64,000 nt of DNA from Mansonella perstans (taxonomy: Eukaryota; Nematoda; Chromadorea; Rhabditida; Onchocercidae): NCBI GenBank assembly GCA_037074765.1, contig JBAMDO010000577.1:682001-746000 (forward strand). The letters run 5' to 3'. The notes under the pieces are model-generated. The model was not told the DNA's origin and did not search any database. It saw only the letters and a program-made list of their open reading frames with translations. The position numbers and the translations under genes are program-made. Shown here one piece after another: positions 11,373 to 23,900 of the stretch. Within the stretch, counting starts at the first letter, position 1; the number at the start of each line of letters is the position of its first letter.

Positions 11373-12792
11373 TCAAACGTCATCTACCGTACCTAGCATG
11401 ATTTTGCCTTCTTCTCCAGGTTTGAAGGGAGGCAAGCCCCAATATGGGCAAGTTGAACAGCGGAACGCATCACCAAGGCCACACTAAAATTAAAATACTT
11501 TTTTTTGGATAGTTGCAATCTAAAACCTTGAAGTTAAAGCCAGCTAATATCAATTTTACTTATAAGATACAAGCTATTATAGGAAAATATGGATAACTGA
11601 AAACTAACATTTCCACACGATGATTTTACTTGTGCTGTAACTTTTTCAGATTCTATCATTTCAGCCAAGCCACATGTACAATTTTTACATGGCCTTCTTT
11701 TCTTCATTTCACCCGAAGGATTGAGCTTTTCTTCCAGATTTTCTGAAATTCTTATTTCGAAAATACAAGAAACATATAACCAACAAATATCTAATTGTTG
11801 GAAGACAATACTGAAGCATATTATATATTCTAATACCTTTTAGCGTTGCCGTGGTAGGTTTGGCATAATCTTCTTCTTGTAATAGTGTATCTTCATCAAT
11901 CAAGTCATCATCAACCACATCTATGTTCCAGACATTCGGTTTCTTATTTGATTGGGGTAATTTCAGAGGTACTGTGGCACCCACGCTGACATTTGGCTGC
12001 AAAACATTATTATCAACAAATTAAAATCAAGTTACTAGAATATAAAGAACTTCCGTTACCTAATAACATAATGACTGCTGTGATGCAAAACACAGTGACA
12101 TGTGACATGATTCATGTTGTGAGGAAACAAAATAAAAGAGTGAATGAAAAATTAATAAGAGATTACACCGGCTGTCAAAGACTTCTTGAAAAATGGGGCT
12201 TTATAAATAAGTTAAATTCTATTCCCAACAATTCTAAAAAAAAAACCTTTTCGCAATCATATTCTTTCCATACACCATTACCAACTTTCAGGATATGCAG
12301 AAATCCAGCTAGCTTAATCTCTCGCAAAACTTTTGCTTCATCAATATCTGAAAACATCTAAGTCAAGAATATTCCTGCAAAAATAAGAATTAAAAAAATA
12401 AGTAAGTGAAACAAAGCTAATGCACTGTAACCAAGACTTTAAACTTACTTTGCACAACTACTCTCACTGCAGAATTAGGTTTCGCCGCTAGAAAAGCCGA
12501 TCGAAGCAAGCTCTCAAGTGCAGCACCAAATGCAACAACGATAATAACATCATATATTTCCTTTTGGATATCTTCCTCTAAAAAATTAATGAAACATTAC
12601 TGAAATCTAAATTATTTTTATTGTGTGATAGAAACAATTCTGACAATAATTAAAAATTTACAGTAACATGAATTTAATTTCAGATTTTATTTGACTTAAA
12701 ATAATTCTAATCGGAAAATGATACAAAATGCAACTATGAATTGAATCATTTTCTGATCAATATTATTTAACTTCATCACCTAAGGATTTCAT
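11373..12792 (-). CDS. CIAPIN1: Anamorsin / CIAPIN1 (Dre2), cytosolic Fe-S assembly
   Basis: Electron-transfer component of the cytosolic iron-sulfur assembly machinery, working with an Ndor1/Tah18-type diflavin reductase. Exons: 12449-12577, 12247-12347, 11837-11996, 11609-11742 and 11373-11483, plus a tentative first exon 12780-12792 (MKSL). The C-terminal CIAPIN1 domain is unmistakable: the linker [15 protein letters not shown], the acidic [16 protein letters not shown], the first cluster motif ending [10 protein letters not shown] (CX2CXC part), and the second motif CGNC-X7-CSTC in [12 protein letters not shown], followed by [12 protein letters not shown]. Stop TGA at 11373-11375. The N-terminal methyltransferase-like domain is represented only by [19 protein letters not shown] and LREIKLAGF, so the protein appears N-terminally short or its first exon is missed. 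A phase-compatible junction to the upstream gene exists (see findings). Confidence 0.9.
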
Positions 12793-12825
12793 TTCGAAAT
12801 TTTTAACGGAGCCTTCTACTTTCTT

Positions 12826-15800
12826 TTACGATTCTTTTTGCAGCATACCCGTTTTCAGATTTAATTGTGAAATATTAATAATGCTTCGTAGCAGATAACC
12901 AAAAATGACACTAGAAAGAATATAGAAAGAACTAAATGAAATCAAAAATATGGAAGAAGCACTGAGAGAAAGTACAAATATAAAACTGGAAGAAAACATA
13001 GCAGATGACCAACCAAACTGTTTGTCTTTTGGAATATGCAAAGTTATTTTCCTAAATCGTGCTTTCAGCTGCTCCATGCTCATATTATAATCATCGGGTA
13101 GCTCTGGAAAAAAATTAAAAAAATCTGGAAATTAATAAGACAAAGCACTCACTTTGCTCAAAAAGATGTAATCTACAATTCTGCATTACAATTTAATCGT
13201 AGAAATAACCACAAAATACAACATTCAGAATTACTGCTTAATAAAAGCTAAGCATGCTTTTATTTAACTTTTCAACTTTCGCATTTTCAATCATATTCGA
13301 CATTTATACTTTTTATAAATGCGTAGCTATTTTTTTCAAAATTTTTTAAAATCATCTCAATTATTGATAAATCCGAAAACTACCATAAAGTCATTGAAAG
13401 ATTAGGTAAAACATAATGGAAAATGCATATTAGGGTATCTTCGATCCAGTTTCTTTGGGCAAAAGTGCTTTTTTTCCTTTCTACGGGATTTAAATGAATG
13501 TTCATATCTCTGTCCAAATATGTTAAAATGGTGAAATTTTGCAGTTATGTACTAAACCAAAAATATATTGAAAGATTAGTTCCCAAAGCTTCCATAAATT
13601 TCCGAGAACATCTAAATCTCTATAAGTAATTCCGCTTTCTCATTTTCTTTTAACATATTATCCAATTAAACTGAAAACTTGAATTCTTGCGTTCGATAAT
13701 CTTGTTGCAAGGTGGTGGTGAGAAAATGAACTTAATAATTTCAAAGAGTTTAAATTGAAAAGCTAATTAAAAATATTTCTGTCAAATAGTGCTTGGATGC
13801 ATGACACAGCATAACGTTAATGTAGGGTTACGATTTAACGAGGAGAAAACGAAGGAAGGGAAAGAAAGCGTCTTTTATATAAAAGCTTGCACTGAAATGA
13901 TCTCGTTAAAACATCGAGAATGAATCATTTTGGTTCTATCACGAAGAAAATATTTAACCTTAATTAATAAAATTTATGTGGGACAATAATCCCAGACAGA
14001 ATAAACTAACCTTCCGCGTTTGCATCCTGAAGCAACAGGATTTCTGAATTCGAATCAGCTGTGCTAATGAAAGAACTCGAATCCATCTGAAGAATACTGA
14101 AAACTGTTAAGATGACAAAATTAACAATTCAAATAGCACTAGAACTGATAAGCAACTGCTTCTTATCAGAAGAATTTTGATATCGTTGCTAGCATCAATA
14201 AATACCACGTTTAAAAAATTAAACAGAAACTTAAGGTTCGTTGGTCTTGATAAGAGCGTCAAGGAATACGTTTAGAAAGTACAGGATGTCGCAATTACAG
14301 TAAGTAGGTATCATACCACTGTTCAGCGGAACTAATGATATGTAAACTGTTTGAAAAAGATTTATGCGAAAAACAAAATGAATCTGGAAAATTCAAATCT
14401 GAATAATAATAATAACCAATCTACATTTCATTATAGAGATGACCGTAATAAAATTAAGGCGAATAAAAAAATGAATGTTTAATAAGATAAAAAGAAAACA
14501 TGAACAAAATGACTGAGACAGTCAAATAATGCTTAACGACAAAAAGAAAGCACGAAAGAAAAGACTGAAGCAAAAAACTGTTGAAGTGTTCATGTACAGG
14601 ATATAATAGCAATAGTCTGACAAAAAAATTCAAATAAATATTACAACAATTAAGTATAATGGATATGCTGAAAATTGTAACTAGGTAGAAACTTTTGTAT
14701 GTAAAAATTATTCCTTTAATTGCAAAAGAAATCTTAAGATATGGAATAGTTGATCAGCGACTAGAATGAAACTTCATTTTGAACACTGTAGATTAAGGCT
14801 TCATTGGATCATTTCTAAAAAACAACGCTTCTTTTGGACTAAACAAACAGCCTTAGAAAAGTTCATGCAATGCTCCCTTCCTAAGATAAATTACTAATTG
14901 ATTATGAACCCGATTTAACTAATTTTCGCAAAGCGTGTAAAAAATGATTGGATTAAAAATTGTTATTATCTTATCTTCCAATAAATAGCACTTTAAATTA
15001 GCGATTTAAATAACTAGAAAAAAGTACAGTCCCAAAACGTTTTACGGAAACTTACAACAGCATTGCATCTTCTAATTCATTATTATTATATTCACCACCA
15101 ATTCCTTGTTTTCGATCACTGTCATTAATATTCTCCCCGTACTTTTTTACTTGATCTTTCTTCTGAAGAGAAGGAAATTCTTTTCTCTGAAGAGGGGGGA
15201 ATTGTTCGTTTATGTTCAAAATACTATCGAAATTGAGCTGAGTCTCTGAAACAGTGCATCATGTCTTTCATACCTTCTGTACTTTCCATAAATTTACCAG
15301 TTCCATAGCAAATAAAAAGAAAAAAAAATCAAAGTACAAATTTTTTGACACTACAGTACAACAATGAATTCGAAAATGAGAAAGCAGCTTTTCCTGGCAA
15401 CAATTATAAAGCGGAATTTCGAAAAACGAACCAAGAGTGTTCGGCAACTTCAGATTCTCCTCATTTCTGGTCTCAGGTGACTGTTTTTCCATCTGTAGCG
15501 GTGGAGCAGGAAAATTAAGTTGATCGTCATGAGCTGCACCTTCTTAAAATCAATTTTCTTGAAATTCAAGGTAAATTCAACACAAAAACGTTTTAAAAAA
15601 TAATCGCAAAACTGAAAGTAAAATTAGATAAAATAGAACATCATAACATACGCGGAACTGAAAAGAGCATAACAGCATCGGAATTATTATTGGACTTCGT
15701 TATCGTATCAACAATATGTCTCGCAACGTTGAGTGCAACAGGTTCTGGTAAGACAGTTTTTTGCTGGGACAACTGAAATCATTAATCAGAATCATAGACA

Positions 15801-18800
15801 ACTACGAGGAAAATCCATCAAAATCCTTATTAAAATATGTCACTATAATTTATCAGTTGGAAATTCTGTAAAACAGACAAATTTGTGACAGTAATCTTGT
15901 TAAATTTTCGAATTACCTTCAAAAATACTGTTATACTAAGCCTTCATCCTTTGTCATATTGATTTCATTTAAAAAATCAGCCCAATATCACGGACAAGAA
16001 CGAGTACGACCTGTCGAAATCCTCCAAGAACAAAATATAAAGTTCAAACTGTATGCAAAATTTTTCAATTCATAAAAAAAAAGAGAAAATTCACATTTGT
16101 AGCGGATACATTGGGAGATGGATTATGGTTAATTCTGTCTACCATTTTTTCATCTTCAAAGGCAATAATTTTGAGATTCTCTTGTTCATTAGCATCTTGA
16201 GTTATCGCCACTAGTGAACTAGTTAAACTGGCCTCCTGAGGAATACTCTCTCGTTCATCTTTTCCTTGCAACTGCGTTTTCAAACTGAATCAAACTAGGG
16301 TATAGAGTTCATAAAAATAAAATAAGTTTAAAAACAATAAACTTTCATTAATGATAAATAAGAAATTCTTTCCAGCTGGTTACAAATAAGCATCGCTTGC
16401 AAATTCAGTGCAACAATGTGCAAAAATGATAGCCTTTACGTATTTAAATCAGGCTCTTAAACCGTTCTTTGTTCATTCTAAGGCACAATGCTTGAGAGTA
16501 AGAACGTCAAAATCTGCACTGAGAATAATTCGAAGTCACAAATTTCAACAAATTTGAAAAGGAACAAACAAAACCTTTCAACAGTTTTCTTTGGTGTTTT
16601 CATCACATTTTCCATCGAAGTAGAATTAGCTCGCAGAGTACTGATTGTAAATTTTGCAAGCGCCTAAATTTTAACAATATAATTTTAACAACGGCTGATA
16701 GTTTTTAAATTTTTATCTTCATAATGAACAGCCTCAAATTAAATGAATGAATATGACGGTTAGACGAAGGTCTCTTTCTAGGGATTGCGCACATATTCGT
16801 GCGCAGCCATACCACCACTACAGCACAAGAACAGCCAAATCCTTAATGAATATTTAATGAATTTAGCGACATACCAATTCGGCTTTCATTGAATCCAAAG
16901 TAGTAAAACACGTGCTGAAAAGTCAAATAATTTAAAAAATGCCGAACTATAAAACCTGACTGAGTTTCATATTTAAAAGTATCTCCAATATCCTAACATA
17001 GGTAGTATCGAGAGTAAAAATGACAGCATTTCTGTTGAACAGAGGCGTACAGAATTCGAATAGGACATCAATTAAAGCAGATATCCTGCGCCATTAAAGG
17101 TGGATATGAAACTTTTTTCCTTTAGTAAGTTTGGCAATCAATAGCTTAATCAGCATATGCACTGCGATCTGTGATGTATAACTGCTTTGTTGGTAGAATG
17201 GTTGCTTGTAACGTTCAAAACTTATTTATCAGAAGTAAAGCAATTGCAAAACTACTGCGCTAAGAGAGTTATAAAATCAGTCATCAAATAATAATTTTTA
17301 TAAGGATAAATTAAAAAATTATGGAAAAATATACTTTTTCTGATTCTGAAGTTTTTTTAAATTTGCCTTGTAGGATAATATAATATTATCCCGTTTCTCC
17401 AATTTTCCACTACATTCTATAAAACGTCAATTCATAGAAATATTGCATTTCACGCAAAAATTATACTTGAACAGAAAACTTCAAAAACGTACGAAATCCT
17501 AAAATTACCAGACTCAATTCAATATTTATTAAGATTTATTTATCAGATTTGCACCTATTTTTCCCATTTTTATCGAAAAAACTTTCACTTTCCCAAAGGA
17601 AAACTAGCAGAAACAAATATTAAGAACTGACCTTTCTGACTCAAGCGCAGAGTTTGCAACTCATTTTCCAAACTAATTTCTGAGCTTTGGCATTTTTCTA
17701 ACCGAGCTTTAAGATCTGAAAATATGAAGCACAATGAACTGTTTATTCTTTCCGGCAAATACGAAATTAAGAACGATTTGTACAAATTCTAACTTATAAA
17801 AACAATCGTATATTTAACTGCTGTAATCAAGAGCATTTCAAGTTAATTGATGGGCACGTTGCGGTATGATTGGATGATTTAGAATTGAACACTGAAATTT
17901 AAATGCACTCAGTTTAACAAAGTAAGTGGCGTAACACATTAATTTATACCAACCAATATTTTCTGACTTTTGTTTAATATGACGATTCCTTTCAAGTTCA
18001 ATCTGATCACGCATTTCATATAGTTCCGTTCTTTGAGTTTGATAAATGTAAAAAATGAAGAAGAAAAATAAAAGACCCGTTAAGAAACCGAATAATGGTA
18101 AATTGCGGAATATTGGTCCACTGCCAGTCGCTGTAACTGGTCTGAAAATTTATAGCTTCTATTGAAATATAGATATTTCTTAAATTACTCCTTCAATCCT
18201 TAACAATTTTGCAAGTAATAGATGAGAATGTTACAATTTGAAGTGCTAATGAATATCATTTAAAATGTTAGTGTTTTGATTTCGGAATATGCCATAATAC
18301 TGATCGGAAAATGAAAGTAATTGCTAGAGAAACTATCAACCACCGAATGAAACTATGGGAGTCTGCATTCAAGGATCATCTGAAAATATATTGATATTTA
18401 TGTATATGAAATGAAATCACAATTAACTCGCCTCATAAAAGTATATTTTCGTTTATTACGCCCTGAATACATCTGTTATCTCGCGGTTTTTTGGCTGCAA
18501 TAACTGGTGTAGTCACTATAAAAGCAAACTTAAAATTAACAATATTACTAGATCTATTCATTTTACCGTTGACATCAACATTCAATAACTTCACAGCTAT
18601 GCAAATTAGATTTGAAAATGCATTTAAAACTGAAAAAGTCAAACTTATGATTAATGAACAACTAGATAATGCCTGCTGGGAGCCTTTTCCTTTTCCTTTT
18701 GCATTATGCAGCGAATAATATAAGAAAATTATGAAAAAAAATTAGACAGTGATAATGAAGCTAGTTATGCAGATTATTTTAAACCCAATGAAATACTTTC

Positions 18801-19007
18801 AATTTCATTAAAAAACAACAAATACTAACTTTACATTGGAGAGAATAGTTCGATGATATGGTAAATTTTGAAAAATCACATATTGCTATCGTTATCCTTA
18901 TCAATAGAGATCATTTCACTATCATTATTATCACTATTGTCGTCATCACTATAGTTGCAGTTATCATTATGACTAAACGTGTCATTTGCACGACTATTAA
19001 CAGACAT
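12826..19007 (-). CDS. Membrane-anchored coiled-coil protein, about 500 residues
   Basis: Not recognised as a named family. Exons in order: 18880-19007, 17954-18141, 17632-17715, about 16875-16914, 16575-16663, 16095-16284, 15652-15772, 15432-15542, 15056-15245, 14011-14096 and 12826-13103. All junctions keep frame except between 17632 and 16914, where one small exon is probably missing. The protein begins with an acidic Asp/Asn/Ser tail (MSVNSRANDTF), then a transmembrane segment LPLFGFLTGLLFFFFIFYIY, a coiled coil (ELYEMRDQIELERNRH through LENELQTLRLSQK), a long hydrophilic Ser/Asn/Gln-rich middle, and a C-terminal double hydrophobic segment (FSSSFIFVLSLSASSIFLIS, then FYILSSVIFGYLL) ending LQKES. 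The architecture suggests an ER or Golgi membrane tether, but this is inference from layout only. It is transcribed divergently from TOR. Confidence 0.68.
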
Positions 19008-19445
19008 TTTTGAGAATGTAAGATAGTAAACCCAAAAATATAACTTATTAATTAGAAAAAGTTTTTTACAGTCTTTTAAATGTTGTCAGTAGATAACTTA
19101 ATGTAGCAATTAAATTATTAAATTAGCAATTAAATTATTGAACAAATTCATTACAAGTAAAATAAAGTGAATAAATGCAAATATTAACTAAACAATTTAA
19201 AGAATGGAGGAAAAGGAAAAATTTACACCTATTATATCATAAAATGAAGTTTTTAAAAATAAATAATTTTTGAAAATAAACATTCTACACAAATAAAATA
19301 GTCCGATGAAATACCAAATAACTATACATATGCTTATATCATTGGCAATATAACATAACAATCTTACTATAAGATGGAATAAAGTGTAACACAGAGAACT
19401 AGTAAACAGTACATTGCATCGAAATCGATCTAATAGACGTGTCCT

Positions 19446-19672
19446 TTGTATCCTCTGTCCACTACAAATCTGCTATTGATTCTGTCCACTACAGATTTGA
19501 TATTGATTCTGTCCACTACAGATTTGATATTGGTTCTGTCCACTACAGATCTGCTATTGATTCTGTCCACTACAGATCTGCTATTGATTCTGTCCACTAC
19601 AGATCTGCTATTGATTCTGTCCACTACAGATCTGCTATTTACTCTGTCCACTACAGATCTGCTATTGACCAT
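19446..19672. repeat. 27-bp minisatellite
   Basis: Eight to nine tandem copies of a 27-base unit containing ctgtccactacagatctgct followed by attgatt. Copy variants alternate gatctgctattgat with gatttgatattgat. All six frames stay partly open because 27 is divisible by 3 and the unit lacks stops in several frames. Confidence 0.95.
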
Positions 19673-20187
19673 CGACATGTTGACTGTTGACTGCGATTGA
19701 CCATTGACGATTGACCATTTTTTGACAAAGTTTTATTTATTTGCACATCTCTCATCTTTACAGTGTTTGTATTATTTTCACCATTATTGATTATTCAAGT
19801 GTAATACTAATATAGTCGTACAAAGTACTAAAACTTCAGTTTCCTTTACATTTCGAAAAAAATCCAATTAATTAACCGGTGCTGATCAATTTCAACTGGT
19901 CAATGTAAAACTATTCAGTTAGTTAATGTCGTTAATTAATTAATTAGCCGATGATTATTGCTAATGTGGGATGCAACGAATGCAACGATTATATTGTAAT
20001 TGTTCACCAAAGTTGAAATGCAAATAGTTCCCATTGTTAATACCGTATTCATTTATCATTATTGTTCTCTTTGTCCATATTTTATTGCACTCAGTCTAAT
20101 CATAATTAACATCAATTAGATATATTTAAGTTTCATATTTGCGTTTTGCATCATTAGAGTTAACTAAAGTTCTCCACTTGTTTACTG

Positions 20188-20415
20188 TCCATTCCCTGAC
20201 AAAATGTCCATTCTCTGACAAAGTGTCCATTCCCTGACAAAGTGTCCATTCTCTGACAGAGTGTCCATTCCCTGACAAAGTGTCCATTCTCTGACAGAGT
20301 GTCCATTCCCTGACAAAGTGTCCATTCTCTGACAGAGTGTCCATTCCCTGACAAAGTGTCCATTCTCTGACAGAGTGTCCATTCCCTGACAAAGTGTCCA
20401 TTCCTTGACAAAGTA
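20188..20415. repeat. 18-bp minisatellite with 36-bp higher-order pattern
   Basis: About 13 copies of tgtccattccctgacaaa. Copies alternate ccct/ctct and acaaag/acagag so that the true period over most of the array is 36 bases, a small higher-order repeat. It lies about 0.5 kb upstream of the TOR start codon. Confidence 0.95.
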
Positions 20416-20905
20416 TCCATTCTAAATTTTTTCTTGCTGTTTATTTGATACTACTTCCAGCATTCTCTTGCACTGACTATAGCTTGATCATGTTTATGCT
20501 TATAGTTGATATGAAAGGTCTTGTTCTCTAATATGCTATTTATAAAATCCTAATTATTTTAAATACCTTATTTAATTCGTTAATTTCTTTGCTTAATTTT
20601 TTTCATCAATCAATGCCTATAATGTTGTTGCAATTTGCTATAGGCGGTAATAATATGATTACTGATTTCACTATTTAATGACATAAATAACACATTTTTT
20701 CAGTTATTATTTCCGTAAAAGTTTTTATGCAATGCAAAGTTCTGTTTTAATAATGTTAAACCATTTGTTAACGATCATTTCATTCTTTTCATATTTATCA
20801 ACAATTTAAAATACTAATTACATGTCTGTGTATTTTCTCATCTTTATCACCACATCTAAAGCTCTACAGGTAAATTGCTGCATTTTTGGGTACAGTGTGT
20901 ACAAA

Positions 20906-23900
20906 ATGGATTCAAGCGTCCGAGAAACTTCTGCCCGTGCAATAGCAGCTGATTTTCTTATGCGTTTAAGGAAGAAAGGAGGTGATGAAAATCGATTGAA
21001 AGTTGCCAGACAACTTTATGAGTAAGAAACTTATTTGATTCTGTTTTAAAATTTTTTTCTATGGAACTAATTGAATCATTTTTTATTTTTACCAACAGAA
21101 ATTCGAAGTCTTAAAGATAATTAATGCAACAAAAATTTGAGATTATCTTTGCAACTTCTTCGATCGATAAATTCGTTTGAATAAGTTATCAATTCACTTT
21201 TTCGATTTGATTTTATTCTTGAAATATATAACTCACAATTAAGAAATTATGAAAGAAAAATTTAATTCGGCGCAATTTTATGAATGGAATGATAATTAAT
21301 TAATTTTTCAGTAAAACAGGTATTTTTGCAGCTATATAAATGGAGAATTACGTGATAATAGTGATCAATTTACAGCGGAATTTTTTGCAGCATTCGACGC
21401 GAAAGTTGATCAGGTTTGAATACTAACTTTTGATTCACTTTTTTTTCGTTCTTAAAAGTATTGTGTTCTCAAAATGTTGAATTTTCCTGCTAGATTTTAT
21501 ATGATATGTAGAAACTATCGATTTTTTTTTTTTTTTTTTTTAAATGGCTTATTTGCATCAAAGTTTTCACATTTTTATTGTAACTAAATTTTGTTATTTG
21601 ATTGGATTTATAGTGAATTTTTTCGAAATTTATTATTACTAGTAACTATATTTGTTCTTAAGGTACATTAATTTTGTATTTTTATTAGTATTGAAGGAGA
21701 TTTTCAATTATGTCAAGCTTGTGACGTCTTAAGAAAAAAAGATGGTTGACGTTTTTCCCCATTCTTTGTATGCCCAGATGCAACCAGATACATATATTTA
21801 TATATTTTCTTGCTTTATTATTAATAAATATAAATGAAACACAAATCAGTGGAATTTATTATTCATATATTTTCAGAGTGCTATACATACGTTGATGACG
21901 AGCCTGGACAATGACGAAAGGAAGGCAGGAATAATTTTGATAGGTATCTGATATATAATATATATATATTGATACCGATTTGATGATACATGCTCAAATT
22001 CTTATAGATTTTAACAGTTCCATTTTCAGTAGACTAAATCTTTATATTCTTTATAATGCTGGATAGTATGGAAAGATTTCAGTCTGTTTGGTAGAAAATG
22101 CCGGTGACGAAACGAAACGTGTCCCACGTTTTGCAAAATATCTGCTGAAAGCACTGGCACAAGGCGATGAAGCGGATATGAAACTTGTTGCCAGGGCAAT
22201 TGTTTATTTGATTCAGACGTCGAAGACATTCGCTGCTGAACTAGTGGGGAAGTCTATCAATCAGGTCAAATTTTTTTTTGTTCAGAGTTCAACTTCCTTT
22301 GCTACTGATTTGCACTTTTGATTACAAGAGAGATGTATCGCTTGTTTTTTAAAATTAGCAGTTTAATATGTTTATAATAGTTTGAAATATTCTCTAATGC
22401 TGTATTTAACTTTGTTTTTTCATCTTATCATGTCGATTTATTTTCAGACTAGGTAATTATTAAAATTTAGAACTTGAAATTTTGATAGGTATGTGAATGG
22501 CTTGAAGAATCTGAGCGACATGAATCACGTCGTCTTGCTGCTGTTTTTCTAGCGAGACAATTAGCCTTGTATACGTCAACATCATTTTTTCTACGTGCTT
22601 CCAATTTCTTTTCTAGTATTTTCAAGGTCATCAGGGATCCTAAGGTTTGGAAAAAGTTTACCAAATTTCCAAAATATATTAAAAGAAAAAATTCTGAAAA
22701 GAAACTATATAAATATTTCGATTGTTCGAGAAAATCTAAAAAAAATTGACCGTTTTCATGTTTATTTAATTCAGATCAAATTCAGAATTTGAAATTCCAT
22801 AGTCTATTTAAATAAAATAACATAATTCAAATAATGATTTGGAACTTTATTCATAACGATACTTCTGGATGAATGTTGTTTTCTGCAATATTACACATTT
22901 TCTTTTCATTCTTTGATTGATGCTTTTTTAATACGTTTTAGGCTACGATACGAATAGCAGCTACTAAGGCCCTGCATGCTGCCCTTATAGTTACATCACA
23001 ACGCGAAGTGCGTCCGAAATCAGAATGGTATTGGGTAAGCTACTTCAAATTTTGATCTAGATCCTGTACCTTCTGTGATTGTTTGTTAATCGAGGACCAG
23101 TATGCGGTTGCAATTAGTGATCATGAAACAAAGCATACTAGGTACATTGTTCAAACATAAATAAAACAAAAGCATATGCGGAGACGCAAGAAAACAAATA
23201 ACTGTAAAAGTACAATGCACTGACTGCTGTTGCTATTCTGTTTTGCGGATAAATTTATTTTATTCGTCTACACTAGAGGATAATGAAACACTTTCTCAAA
23301 CACATCTGATTTTCTCTTGAATAATGCTGAATATCATTCCGTGCTTTGTATGCTAGAAAAAACAAGGAAAAAAAACTGAGGCTAATTTAATAAGATCATT
23401 CTGTTCTTATGAAATTATGGTTGTTAAATACGAAGACAATCGTTTTTGTCGAAATTATAGATCTTCGTATTCTCCTCTTTAATTTTTAAGAACTCACTGA
23501 TTTCCAAATTGTTTTGTTTATTTATTAGTTCAGTGTTGTCCGGGACGACTGGAAATTTTTCTGATTATAGTAGTGATTCTCAAATCTTTCATAAGTTTGT
23601 TAAAATTATTAATAAAACATAATTTTGGCAAACTTTTATTTTATAGCACTGTTATGATGAAGCAATGAATTCTTTAAAATTTGATGGTTTGAATCGAGAT
23701 GAAAGGCAACATCCAATGCTTCTGATAATGAATGAACTACTTCGAATTGGTAATGCGCCGGCTGAGCGTCAACGTATTCTCGCTCTCGGACGTCAACCAC
23801 AGCAGAATGTTCGGACAGTAATTGGATCAAATGCATTAGATTGGTTGACGGAGCGTACATACTCAGTTACTGTTGATAGTTATACTGCTAATCAACTTAT

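Larger units (their letters stand above)
19008..20905. other. Divergent intergenic region between the coiled-coil gene and TOR
   Basis: Contains both upstream regions and two separate minisatellites (19446-19672 and 20188-20415). Between them is a patch of palindromic AT-rich sequence (ttaattaattaatt near 19930) and simple ttgac-containing repeats at 19680-19730. Nothing in it looks coding; the open frames over the arrays exist because unit lengths are multiples of three. Confidence 0.7.

Noticed and set aside
14084..14086. ATG after TTCTTCAG, considered as a trans-spliced gene start (MDSSSF)
   Set aside because: An acceptor at 14097 joins this exon in phase to the preceding exon of the coiled-coil gene, so it is better explained as internal.
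19430..19700. Open reading frames of 80-plus codons on both strands
   Set aside because: They run over a 27-bp tandem array; openness follows from the repeat unit, not from coding.
20126..20420. Three overlapping minus-strand ORFs with repeated MDTLSGNGH-like units
   Set aside because: They are translations of the 18-bp minisatellite in all frames; no start context, splice sites or non-repeat domain.
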